The notes below the pieces were generated by a model that searched no databases, had not been told where the DNA came from, and saw nothing but the letters and a program-made list of their open reading frames with translations. From Pempheris klunzingeri (lineage: Eukaryota > Chordata > Actinopteri > Acropomatiformes > Pempheridae): a stretch of 64,000 nt of DNA. Location of the stretch: positions 11,587,885 through 11,651,884 of the forward strand of contig NC_092029.1 of assembly GCF_042242105.1 (NCBI RefSeq), in the 5' to 3' direction. A program made the translations under genes and the position numbers. Of this stretch, positions 41,673 to 52,282 are shown piece after piece; the stretch's first letter is position 1, and every line of letters starts with the position of its first letter.

Positions 41673-43365
41673 AGTAAAAAGGGGCCATCTGTTGGTGACT
41701 CTTTTAAACACAACTTTGAATCAGTTTGGAAAAGACATTCAGACATTTCACTTGTACATATAACAGGTAGAAAATCCACAGGGAAACTTTTTTTTCATGA
41801 TTCTCTTTTGCTCTTTCTTGTAATAACTTTTCTACTCCCTCGCACGCTGCCTCACATCCCCTTGCAATTATGTTCCCACACTACGCTTTCCATTACCTGT
41901 GATTCATCTTCTCATATTCTACATTGTGCAACACCCAGCTTTGACCTACTTCATGCCAAACCTACAGAATCCTGCACTGATTATTTAGCATGATTGTATA
42001 ATTACTGAAAAGAAAAACACTGTAAACTGAAATTATTGGACCAAGTGCTCACAAATTCATATGTACAATTGAATGTATTGTCAACGGAAATACTCAAGCT
42101 ATAATCAACAGAGGCTACCATGGAAATAAGAGAAAACTTTAATGATCTCCAAAATGGATATTCACATATTACAGCAGTACAAGAAACGGTTTGAAGAGGT
42201 CAAGAAACAGGTAAAGAGTGACTGAGCTATTTGAGATAATAAATATGGCAAAATGAGAAAACTGATTAAAGATATTTAAAACCGGTGCATTACATGCATT
42301 GCAATACCATATAAATGACAAGACTTGAGCAGTGTGTGTGAATCATGTGACATATATACATAAATGCAGAATATAGCCTGTAGACTATAGCATAAACACA
42401 AAAAACACACACATACACAATTGCTTTTCGTACAGTATGTGTTCAAATTTGTTTATGCCTCGTGGCCCTTTGGACTAGATTTTTCAGAACACCACTACAC
42501 AAAATGATGCAGAACCCTCCTTGTCATTTTCTCTCAGCAGTCACGGGTGTGTGGGCTTCACAATGGCTTCACACTGGAATTTATGATAACTCTTGTTTTG
42601 TGTCTGTTGGGCAGCTCAATCCCACGCACGTTTTACCAACGGTTCTCACATGTCAGAAAAATAAGGGTCACTGCGCTATCAGCTCTAATAATCTCCAGCT
42701 GGAAAGCTGTGAAGCCCTCAGTCAGTTTTAAGACTGTTCACAAAGTGGGGGAAAGGTGAGACATGCTGGAAGCCACTAATGGACTACGCACGGAGGCCTG
42801 GGCGCTGTGAGAGCAAGAGATGTTTGTTCACCTTGTTATTTTCTGCACCTCAGCAGATGTTGCTTTTGGTCACCCACCAAAACAGGCAACCACCTGTTTG
42901 TACACAGGGCTCACTGAGTTTCTTCAAGCGCAAATTTCTCCAGTGATACATTTTTATAAAATAACTAAGGTTTAACTACATTTAAAGGTTAAAGCGCTGC
43001 GTTCAGTGTCCCCTTCCCAAACCGGAGATTTTCACCTGACAATGGCTACTTACATCAAATAACAACATTTTTAGGTGAGATGGATGCTGAAAATCTTCTT
43101 TTAGTCATTCTTGACCTCAGAGACAGATATGGACATAATGATCCTACTGTACCTCAAGGTACATTTAGTAGTTGCCTGCTACAGCTGAAAACCACACAAA
43201 AGCACCAAAAATTAACCAAAACGATGAGCTGAAAGATGCTAAAATGCTCTGGAGGGGATAAACCAAGTCAGGTCACTAGGACCAACATCATTTGACATAA
43301 TTTAATCCATTGTTACTATAAGAATATTTATTATAGCATGTTTATGGTCCATTTATGAATCTATA

Positions 43366-43402
43366 AATATTCCTGTCAATATTCCTGTAAATATTCCTGT
43401 CA
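43366..43402. repeat. Short tandem repeat, three units
   Basis: Three near-identical units of the type AATATTCCTGTC in a row. Confidence 0.8.
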
Positions 43403-43799
43403 TTTTCCAAAAGGTGTCCAGGAAGAATGGTTGAATTGCAGAAAGCGTGGGATAGGTTGACCTATACTAAGGGCTAAAAGTCTTTTTCATATTTTGACTT
43501 TTTTGTTTTCAAATCTGTCTCCTGTGAGTGAGTGCGGAGTACTATGAGTACTCTTGAACTATCCTTAACACCTTTGGTATGAGCTTGTACGCAGCATCAG
43601 TTGATTGTGTGCCCATCTATCCTGGGTACACAATCCACGATTGTCTGTGTGAACAAACTGAGAAGTTGGACATAATGTGTGACGACATTTATTGGTGCCA
43701 GTGGAGGTTCCACGCACTGCTCAGCGCTGCTTCTGGCTACAGTGTAAAATCACAGCTGTATTTACCGCTTTGCACCTGTGGAGGCAATAAAGACACAGC

Positions 43800-43830
43800 A
43801 TTTTCTTTCTTTCTTTCTTTCTTTCTTTTT
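43800..43830. repeat. (TTTC)n microsatellite
   Basis: About seven TTTC units in the spacer. Confidence 0.9.
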
Positions 43831-44395
43831 GTCATCTGTTGGCATTAGAGCCTGATTTCAGAAGCATGAAGCAAGAAAAAGTCATTAAATACATTTATAA
43901 GTATTTGTCATCCTCTTTCAACAGCAAAGTGGACTCTGCAGCTGCAGAGGTTAATATTAACAACACTGAAATTCTCCTGTAGCCCTTTCCCTTTGATTTT
44001 ACACCCATTAGACTAAATAGCGGCTGGTAGCAATGTTTGAATTATGTAATGCTTGATCAGTGCAGACCTGAGCAGTTCTCCGGGCAATTACCAAAGTACA
44101 CAGCCGAACGATTCCGTCATTAATAACATTAATTACAGTGGTGTAGCAAATGCTCTCCATAGAAACATCACTATTACTCAGTAAGCCATTAGCTCGATGG
44201 ATGAGGCTTTGATATTATTGACTGTGTAATATTAATAAATAATTTTGCTCCCCTCCTGAGTTGTCATTTCATATTTTCATGAAAGTGGTGTCATAGGAAT
44301 GTTTAACATGCTGGAATAAGAGACACAAAAATATTAATAGTGGCATTTGTGTTTTGATTGTACTCCCCATGGAGAGCCCAGTGGTATCTAGGGGT

Positions 44396-44420
<25 letters not shown>
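44396..44420. repeat. (AC)n microsatellite
   Basis: AC run in the spacer; a GT run also occurs near 44785-44803. Confidence 0.9.
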
Positions 44421-44426
<6 letters not shown>

Positions 44427-47400
44427 CACACACATGTGCGCACAGACAAGCCCCAACACAAACGCACGCTTTATCTCTTGGAAAGGAAGAGACGAGCCCA
44501 CATCAGCTACATAAAATCTGCTTTGTAATAAAAGCTAATGTCATTTACCTTGTTCCCTCTGCCTGTGGCCTGTTCAAACACTAGTGTATGTGTGTGAGTG
44601 TGTGTGTGCACGTGTTAGCACAGGATTGTACCGTACGAGTGTACTTGTTAGTAGCTTGGCACCTCCCAGGATTTGTCATGGGTAATTTACCAGATTGTGG
44701 GTGGGTGTGCCACGCGTGTGCTGCCTGTATGCTGTCTGTATTGTGAACTGTCCTGTGGTATATAAGCCTGCATGCTGTGTCAAAGTGTGTGTGTGTGTGT
44801 GTTTGTGAGTGTGTTTAGGAGAGAGAGACACCTGCCGTAAACCAGGCCCCGGGGTCATTAGCTCCTCTACCCCTGACTTCTCAGAAAAACACTGTGATGT
44901 GGTAAGTGTGGGTGAGGGACATTTTTCAAGGTACAATGAGCATAATAAGTGTTGTGGTCAGCAACACACTGTTTAAAGGTTTTAGCTTTGTACTCGCAAT
45001 AATTGTGTTTACTTTACAAGTTAAACAACACATAAAAAGGGGCAGAATGACCTCTCTTAAGGCTGTTTTCACCCCAAGATCCAAATTGTATGTGATGACT
45101 TTTAGGTTTACATTACATTTTTCCATGTTTCACTGTGGAATATTGCTGTATAGTTGTCTGAAGCCCATGAACATTAGCACAAACATTACCAGGGTTATCA
45201 CTATATAGGCTCTGCCTGATAATAACATTCTGGTGTCTACAGTTCTGCAGTGCAATAGCGCAGGATTGACGATCCAGATACAGTCAGCAACTAAAACCTG
45301 AGTCAGATCTAAACTGTTCTGGTTGTGGGATTGATCAGAGCGTTAGGAAAGCTCATATTTTAAAATAGAGTTGGAGACGGTCTTTGAGCTCCAGTCATAC
45401 ACTATACAACAATTATTTGTAATTCATCATGTTTCATGACTGAAAAAGAAGAGGGATTCCATATTATCAGAAGATATCACAGTAGGAAGTGGCCAATCAA
45501 AGATCAAACATGTTCTGGCTTAATTTTACCCCCCACCAACCAAAGAGAAGGAGTATTATACTGAATGAAACATATTTTATACTTTCCTTAGTGAAACAGG
45601 TCACACCTGACCGGGAAGATAACTAGAGGCGTAAGAAGGCAGATAAAACTGCGGACGTTGAAGGTCAGTGTTCTAAAGTCCTGGTTCACAACTGAATATG
45701 GCTGCAGACAGTTCACTTACTCTCCGACACTGTCTGGCTCTCCAGTACTCACACCTTCATCCAGCCTCATTAACTACCATCAGCTTACCTGGTCTGATAC
45801 TCTTTTGTGATACCTTCCTATCTCAGTCAGGGCAGTAGAGACTGGTGTAACCTTCATAACCTGACTGCTCAACTCTTAAAAGGCACTTGTGTAACATATG
45901 AACTCCACCCCATGCCATGAATTGCACCCATAGCTCTCCATTCTTCCCCCTCTACTCTGCCCTCGTTTTCTTTTCAAGAGAAATTCCAAAAGATTATTAT
46001 CGTTAAGCGATTCATCACCACTCTGACTACAGCCATGATGACTAATGGAGAAATTAGATACTGAGGGGATAAATCCAGTCATGACCAGCCTAAGGACTCA
46101 GGAATATGACTTGCATTATCATCTGTTCATGATGGCTTAACTGCTTACTATTAGCTGTTTTAATGCTAGCAATTTCAAATAAATAAGCTTAATAAAGATA
46201 CTTTTACACATCACTCGGGATGACAGCTTGTTCAGTGCATCAAATACTCTTATGTGAATGTAGTATGAGTATAGTAGCAGGAGTCAGTCAGTCAGGTAGT
46301 CATTTCAGTCCAAAAATGTAGATGTAATATAGATGATGTGTCATGGTTTTAACTAAGTATTAGTGTGACATCATGAGCTCATGAAAATTGGATTTTAACT
46401 ATCATATTGTATGTGTGACAGTGTGAAAGATGAAGGTGAAGGAAAGTTCCTCCATATCAGGGTGTAGTTGCTGAAAAAGGGAAGACAGATACAAGAAAGG
46501 ACAATACACCTCTTTTTTTCATCAGAAAATGGAGAGACAACAAAACAATGTTCATAATTATTCACGGGTGTCTTTCCAAATTAATATTTTAGACACACAA
46601 AAACGATCATCTTATAAAACATGATGCATTATCATAGATTAAACTACCCAAAGAAGTGGTTAAAATTAGCTCCATGGCAAAGTAAAATGTTTCTTATACA
46701 TTAATAAGTAATAGCTAATGCAATAATATAATATATAAATAAATAACTTCTGATAATACTCCTGAGTTTTTACTTAAATTAAAGTAAAATATTTGACCAC
46801 TTTTATTCTTCTATCACTGATTCAGACAATATAGCAACTGTACATAATGCACTAGCATACACGTGTAGCCAGACAGGTGTGTGTAGAAATATATTTCCAG
46901 CATACAGGACAGAAATATTAAATTCTATTAAGATAAGACCACATTTTACATAACACCTTTCTGCTGTGATACAGATCAAGTTAATTGGCCAAAAAGGTCA
47001 GACGGGAAGGTTCAATACCTGAAGAGAGGGCCGAAAAACTGTTGCAAAACTTATATAATGACGTCTGACCTGAGTGCAGGACCAGAAGAATTCAAAGCGA
47101 CATCTGGCATTTTGGTGATCGGACAGACCTATTGTAAAATAGTTTTTTTGTAAGTCATGTACTTTCATAACATGAGGCCACTTAACACGCTGTGTCATGA
47201 AAAGCAAAACTGCACCCAAGGTCAGTGTCTGACTGTGCACGAGTATTGTACACACACAAGGTAAAATAGTCACTTTTATTTATTTCAAGAACAGCAACAG
47301 TGATTGACCAAAAGTAAGATGAATTCACAGAAAGTCTACAGTTTTTTTGTTGTTGTTGTCGTTTCACAATAATTTATCAACTGCTTTATTGTAAATGAGA

Positions 47401-49205
47401 GATCTCAGCTAATTTTCTTCCGTCTAAGAGGAAGCGCTTGCTCTCTAAAACTCTACAAAGCACGTAACAGCAGTGTTAATTGGCAAAATATCTAGGCTAA
47501 TTTGTGACTTTGCTACTCATTACCTATGAATGACACATTTTAAATGTGTCTAAATGAGCAATAATATCAACCACAACGTGAAAATGAATATTTGAATATA
47601 TCCAGTGGCCCTAATCATCTTTTAAATCCCACAGAAGTGTTGCATAATGGCCTTGTTTACATTTGTTTTATCTGGGAACGAGAGATTGAGAGTGTGTAGG
47701 TGTGCCGCAGACTGTGCTGGTGATAATGGAGTGTGTAGGAGGGAGGGCAAACAAACAAGTATTTGCTGGGCTGTCCTGTCCAAGCTGAATTCCCACCATG
47801 ATAAAAGATCCCCCCGTGCATCCAAAGCAAAGAATCTCATATTATTTTGATTAAAGGATAAGTCTGCTTGTATTCTATATTTTCATATTCTATGAAAAAA
47901 ACATTGTGTGGTAAAATCATGACATGGCTTATTTCTCTTTGTCCTACAGCTCCATTGTTGACCAAAGACTACTAGAAACTAATCAGTGATCTATGCTGTT
48001 GTACTCTGTGGCATCTTCCTTTATTATGATGAACACACTGTATGGCACTATTTCTAATTTCTGTCTTTATTAAATTAAACTATATATTCTTGAATCCCAC
48101 AGTCAGCTTGTGGAAGTTTTAGGAGATGTGATAACACATTGTTTGTCTTTTCACTTGATTTGTGGACAATAAGAAAATTATAGAATATTGCCAGCCTTAC
48201 ATTAAATTATAATATAGGAAACTGAGCCCAGGTTTGAAAATAGACAACAGTTATGACATTACTAAGTCTTAAATATGTCTTCATACATCAGCAACCTTTA
48301 AATGCAATACAAGAATAAAAAGTCATCACCTGAATTGCAATAAAACTGAAAACTACAGGTTTTAGAATCGGTAGAAAAGGTGTACTAACTGAATAAAATG
48401 ATAAAACTAACACATTGAATCCCATTGCAACCTTTTTACAATAGGATTGGACATAATTCCAATAAAATTCACCCCACAACTTGAGGAAAAACGTTGTTAA
48501 AAACTTTTTACTGACAGACGGTTAAGGTGAGGGAACGGTCAAGAAATTGTTTCTCAGGCTAGAATAGTCTTTTATAATGGGATACAAGTCATTGCTTTAC
48601 TAAGTTTACACACATTTTTTCTGCCTATAATTGCAAGGCTCTGTTTGACCAGGGGAATTTAGGTGAAAGCAACACCATTATTTCTCTGATTAAATCTGTT
48701 TCAGTCCTGAATGTGAACATGGCTCATGAAGAGGAGACGGGATAAAAGGATTCTTGGGTCTTTAAGGGAGTCATTATAGACAAAGTGATGAGAATCAATG
48801 TTAGGGATGTTGTTGTATTTTTTTTCCTCGAACAGCCCTCGAATACCACACAATTCCCACTACGCCTCTGTCACTGGGCAAAAAAGTGTGCTTCCTCTTC
48901 GGTGTAATATCCCTTACCATCATTCAAAAATATTACATCCATTTCTGACAAATCTGAGCCTCTGTTACTGTCTATTAAAAAATGACATTTGTGAACATGT
49001 TTGGCATCTTCCAGATTTTATAAGCAGATGGCTGCATGGCTTGTATAAAAAAAAATACATTCTTCTCAAATATTTCCATCCATTTCACTGCACACATGTA
49101 TATACACATATATCAGTTCATATGAAAGAAAAGACATAACAGCAGTTTTGGCCCCATGAAGCATCTCTTTGATATATTGTATAAAACAGAGCAATATTAC
49201 ATTGG

Positions 49206-49211
49206 TTTATT
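49206..49211 (-). terminator. Candidate CCDC167 polyadenylation signal
   Basis: AATAAA on the minus strand, about 680 bp after the CCDC167 stop. Other sites cannot be excluded. Confidence 0.4.
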
Positions 49212-49888
49212 TGTGGCATATGGTTAACTTTATATTTAATGGGTTTTTTAGGTGAAAAACTGTTCTTTAAAAATTCTTCTCTATGCTAAATGTTGTAATA
49301 TACAGTCAGGTCTTTATACAGCAATGAAAATACAATCTTGTGTCACTTGCAGTAGTGTACAGATGCCCAGTTTGTGGCTTGGGATAACCAACAGGCAAGT
49401 CACACACTGGCAAATATACAATTTTATCACTTGATAGTTTAGTTTCACCACAAACTTTCCAAAGACAGCAGCCTTGTTGCTCTTTGTCTGTGGTCCACTC
49501 AAGGTCCTGCTTGCATTGACATTTGCAAAAAGCATCTGAACAGTGCGGGAACTCAAAACTGAGAGAAGAGGAAGAGAGGTGGAGAGGATGCGAGAAGAGA
49601 GGTGGAGATTTCAATGAGAAATAAAGTAAAAGGCCATAATTAATGTTCAAACATGCTTAAAACACCGACTTGGCAGTCAGAGAAGCTGTGGTGGGGTTCT
49701 GACTGTGCAGGATAAACCAAATATAGCGATAAGAGGTCAAGAAAATGACAATGTTGCCATCTAGAGGCAGAGCTGACGTATTCTATCAACAAAGCTTTCT
49801 CCTGTATTCAATCCCCTCACACCTCTTAACAACATTGCCCCGGTGTTGTTGCTCTTTTAAAAGCCTTCGGTCCCTTTATGATACCAGA

Positions 49889-50007
49889 TCACGAGTCCTC
49901 TTCATTGTAAAAAAAGGCATAGTAGAAGAGGGCGCTGATGATGAGCACAGCGACCGACAACAGCATGTTCTTCCGATTCTCTCTTCTTAACATCTCCAGC
50001 TCTTTGC
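49889..50007 (-). CDS. ccdc167: CCDC167 exon 4, membrane anchor
   Basis: Acceptor atgtccag. Encodes KELEMLRRENRKNMLL, then the membrane segment and FFYNEEDS with the stop at 49889-49891. The ENRKNMLLSVA motif identifies the family. Confidence 0.92.
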
Positions 50008-51745
50008 CTGGACATGAAAAGCAAAATGGATGTGAAGGCACTGATACAGAAAAGTCATCAAGCTTTACCAAATCTGACACCTCAGGAAGGAGCAAAAGCT
50101 GCAATATTAGTAACATATACACTACTCACAAAAAGTTAGGGATATTCGGCTTTCAGGTGAAATTTCAGGATGAACCTAAAATGCATTCTAAACTTTCTAG
50201 GTGAACTTAATGTGACCTTCTCTAAACTTTTGAATGCACATGTCCAACTGTTCAGTGTCTCAGTACTTTTTGCACAAGTTGCTGTTCTCTAACAAGAAGC
50301 TTAACAGCAAAATTCACAACAGGTTTGATCCATGAATCGACCAATACATTTCCTGCTTCAGTTAGAATTGGTATTTAAACAGTCCTCCTCATTATGCTGT
50401 TCACATTCTGACATCATGAGACCAGTTGATCAGCAGCACATCGCCATTGTGAGGCTTCAAACAGGAAGTCCTCAGACGGAGGTGTTCACTGAGCTTAGAG
50501 GGTCACAGAGTGTCATCAGGAGGTTGTAACAGTGATACAGAGAGACTGGAAGAGTCACAGAAAGGAGAGGAGTGGACGTCCTTTGGCCACGTCCCAATTT
50601 ATTGAGACACCGAAAAATTTTTGTTGTGGTATACCTACCACTGTTGTTAGATTTTCTTTCAATAAATTGTTTAAGGTGAATAAAATTACCATTGCATGCT
50701 TCTACTTAAATGCCCTACTTTCATGATATAATATCACTGTAGCATTCACTTTTTACATTTTCCATATATTTCACCTGAAAGTCGAATATCCCTAACTTTT
50801 TGTGAGTAGTGTATATATATATAGTGACATATTGTGAATGTATAGTAAGAGACTAATACAAGATTAAACAGGGTTGCTATTGTGGCCCGGATGGAAAGCT
50901 TCATAACCCATAATCCCTCTAAGATCAAACTCCTTCCTGTTTCAGTGTTGTTCATCTAAACTGTATATAAGTGGCCATATAGACTGTAAAGGGACTGCAC
51001 TTATGCAGCCTTTTAAACTTTACAGGACATGCCCATACAAAGTCAAGGTCTGCTCAGTGGGAGCACTTTTGGGTTCAGTGTCTTGCTCCAGGACACTTTG
51101 ATGTGAGAGGTAAATTGTAAAAACATAATCTTGTATATGCCTACAGCGATGTGCACAGTATGAATTAGTATTTAATGGACACAGACTTACTTAATTTCTG
51201 CACCCTCTCATTCATGATCGCCATCTCATCCTCCAGTTCCTGCCTGTGGAGCAGGGAAGGTTAGAGAGTGAGAGAGCCATTCATGGAGTTTAATCTTTGA
51301 AAGCAGAGTTTGGTGGTGACAGAAGGTGAGGTTTTTAGCCGTCAGAGGGAGCATCATCTTCACCCTCACCCTCACCCTCACCTTTCCTTGTCGGAGAGCT
51401 TCTCCTTCCTGCTCCTGAACTCTGCTCTCTCCAGGTTGTCTTGGCAACGCGTTCGCCGCTCCTCCAAACGGTCAATCTACAGTATTTATACATTTTTATA
51501 GGTGATATACGGCAGCAGACGCTAATTTACCAACACTTGACACCATTAACAGAGTTGTAAGACAGGACGGCGAATGAATTGATTACTTTAACTCGTGTAA
51601 CCTGAACGTTAGCTAATGTTAAGAAGCAGTAGCAAGCGCAAGCTAAAGAGCTAACCTACAAGCTAACACCAGCTAGCTAAAGGCAACGTCTTACCTCAGT
51701 GGCGACACTGATTTTCTCTCGCCTTTTGTCTTTTAATTTAGCCAT
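49889..51745 (-). CDS. ccdc167: CCDC167, small tail-anchored coiled-coil protein (4 coding exons)
   Basis: Coding exons in transcript order are 51695-51745, 51382-51476, 51191-51243 and 49889-50007; phases agree and give 105 residues (human 97). The N-terminus MAKLKDKRREKISVATEIDR is basic, followed by a coiled coil over about residues 18-76 and the family signature LRRENRKNMLLSVAV at about 73-87, where a single C-terminal membrane segment begins (about 81-99). The tail FFYNEEDS is acidic and longer than the human one. The topology suggests a tail-anchored membrane protein with its coiled coil in the cytosol; its molecular role is not established. It is transcribed away from KIF25, with 468 bp between the two start codons, so a shared promoter is likely. 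A Tc1-type MITE with a transposase remnant sits in its last intron. Confidence 0.9.
50120..50811 (+). mobile_element. Non-autonomous Tc1/mariner-type element, 692 bp
   Basis: Ends CACTACTCACAAAAAGTTAG and its reverse complement, with terminal repeats of about 45 bp that differ at one base in the outer 43. TA flanks both sides (50118-50119 and 50812-50813). The inside still encodes the start of a Tc1 transposase (MRPVDQQHIAIVRLQTGSPQ, then SQSVIRRL), which stops at 50527-50529; a downstream remnant (RSGRPLATS) follows in the same frame at about 50575-50605. The catalytic domain is deleted. Confidence 0.85.
50416..50610 (+). pseudogene. Tc1 transposase N-terminal remnant
   Basis: Only the helix-turn-helix part remains, interrupted by a stop; no DDE catalytic residues are present before the element's end. 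Confidence 0.75.
51035..51115 (+). repeat. SINE-like repeat fragment
   Basis: The text GGGTTCAGTGTCTTGCTCC, then GGACACTTTGATGTG, is the conserved middle of a common teleost tRNA-SINE, probably related to the one at 10031-10270. Confidence 0.5.
51191..51243 (-). CDS. ccdc167: CCDC167 exon 3
   Basis: Acceptor gctccacag, donor gtaagt. Encodes QELEDEMAIMNERVQKL. The first base completes an Arg codon and the last base starts a Ser codon. Confidence 0.87.
51382..51476 (-). CDS. ccdc167: CCDC167 exon 2
   Basis: Acceptor actgtag. Encodes IDRLEERRTRCQDNLERAE, then FRSRKEKLSDKE, aligned with human IDGLEEKLSQCRRDLE. The donor begins a run of GTGAGG hexamers (see findings). Confidence 0.88.
51695..51745 (-). 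CDS. ccdc167: CCDC167 exon 1 (coding part)
   Basis: ATG at 51745; 17 codons, MAKLKDKRREKISVATE, then donor gtaaga. Phase 0 end. Confidence 0.87.
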
Positions 51746-52213
51746 CTTGTGATAGTAAACAGCCTTCCTGAAGTGGACAGACTGTGACTGTGCGGAAGTG
51801 TTTTTCTTCCTCGTCGTCTGTCCTTCCCTCCTCAGAGGCTTTGCTGCCATCTACCGTGTAAAGTTACCGACACTTGTGGAGCCACATTCAGGTCATTAAC
51901 AGCACCTGTGTGTCCAAAACAGGGAAGAAACTCTTAGACGGTATTTAACTCTCCAGAATAACCAAAAACACCATATAAGCTAACGCTGTTTATGAAAATG
52001 TTGTTATAACAATGTCCTGCCTGAGCGTCTGCTTTATGTGCAGGCAGGAAGCTGTCACCCGCCTGGTGTGGATGGTGAGAGAGGTTAAGAGAGCTGTTGT
52101 TGAACGCTAATCGGATTATATGGCCTCAGAGGACACGACTTGATCAGCTGGGAAGGAAAGGGACGAGACTTTCCATTCTCTTCTCTGCTAGCTTCTGCTC
52201 TGAGGAAAACACA
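51746..52213. promoter_or_regulatory. Likely bidirectional promoter of CCDC167 and KIF25
   Basis: Only 468 bp separate the two divergent start codons. No clear TATA box is seen. A short upstream open frame of seven codons occurs at 52120-52143 before the KIF25 ATG. Shared promoter activity is inferred from spacing. Confidence 0.55.
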
Positions 52214-52282
52214 ATGCCTCTCTTTATAAACCGGGACCAAATGTTTGCTCATCAGGTTCACCTACTGGAGCACAAACTGAGG
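52214..52282 (+). CDS. kif25: KIF25 exon 1
   Basis: ATG at 52214 with acAATG context; encodes [20 protein letters not shown], then KLR. The donor is gtaaac. This is the first ATG in this frame. Confidence 0.8.

Larger units (their letters stand above)
40430..49190. other. Gene-poor spacer, about 8.8 kb
   Basis: No gene recognised on either strand; open frames here lack homology and splice context. Contains a foldback MITE (41474-41672), a TTTC microsatellite, two AC/GT runs and a short tandem repeat at 43366-43402. Stretches at about 40745-40900 and 44090-44260 look homeodomain-site-rich and may be conserved enhancers of GPR6 or neighbours, but this is only visual. Confidence 0.6.
50008..51190 (-). 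other. CCDC167 last intron
   Basis: Holds the MITE at 50120-50811, an adjoining TA repeat, and a SINE-like fragment near 51035-51115 (GGGTTCAGTGTCTTGCTCC, then GGACACTTTGATGTG). Confidence 0.7.

Noticed and set aside
41529..41993. 154-codon plus-strand open frame
   Set aside because: It starts inside a MITE, runs into low-quality sequence and shows no recognisable protein feature.
49306..49650. 114-codon minus-strand open frame with many Cys
   Set aside because: It falls in the CCDC167 3' UTR and has no match to a known Cys-rich family.
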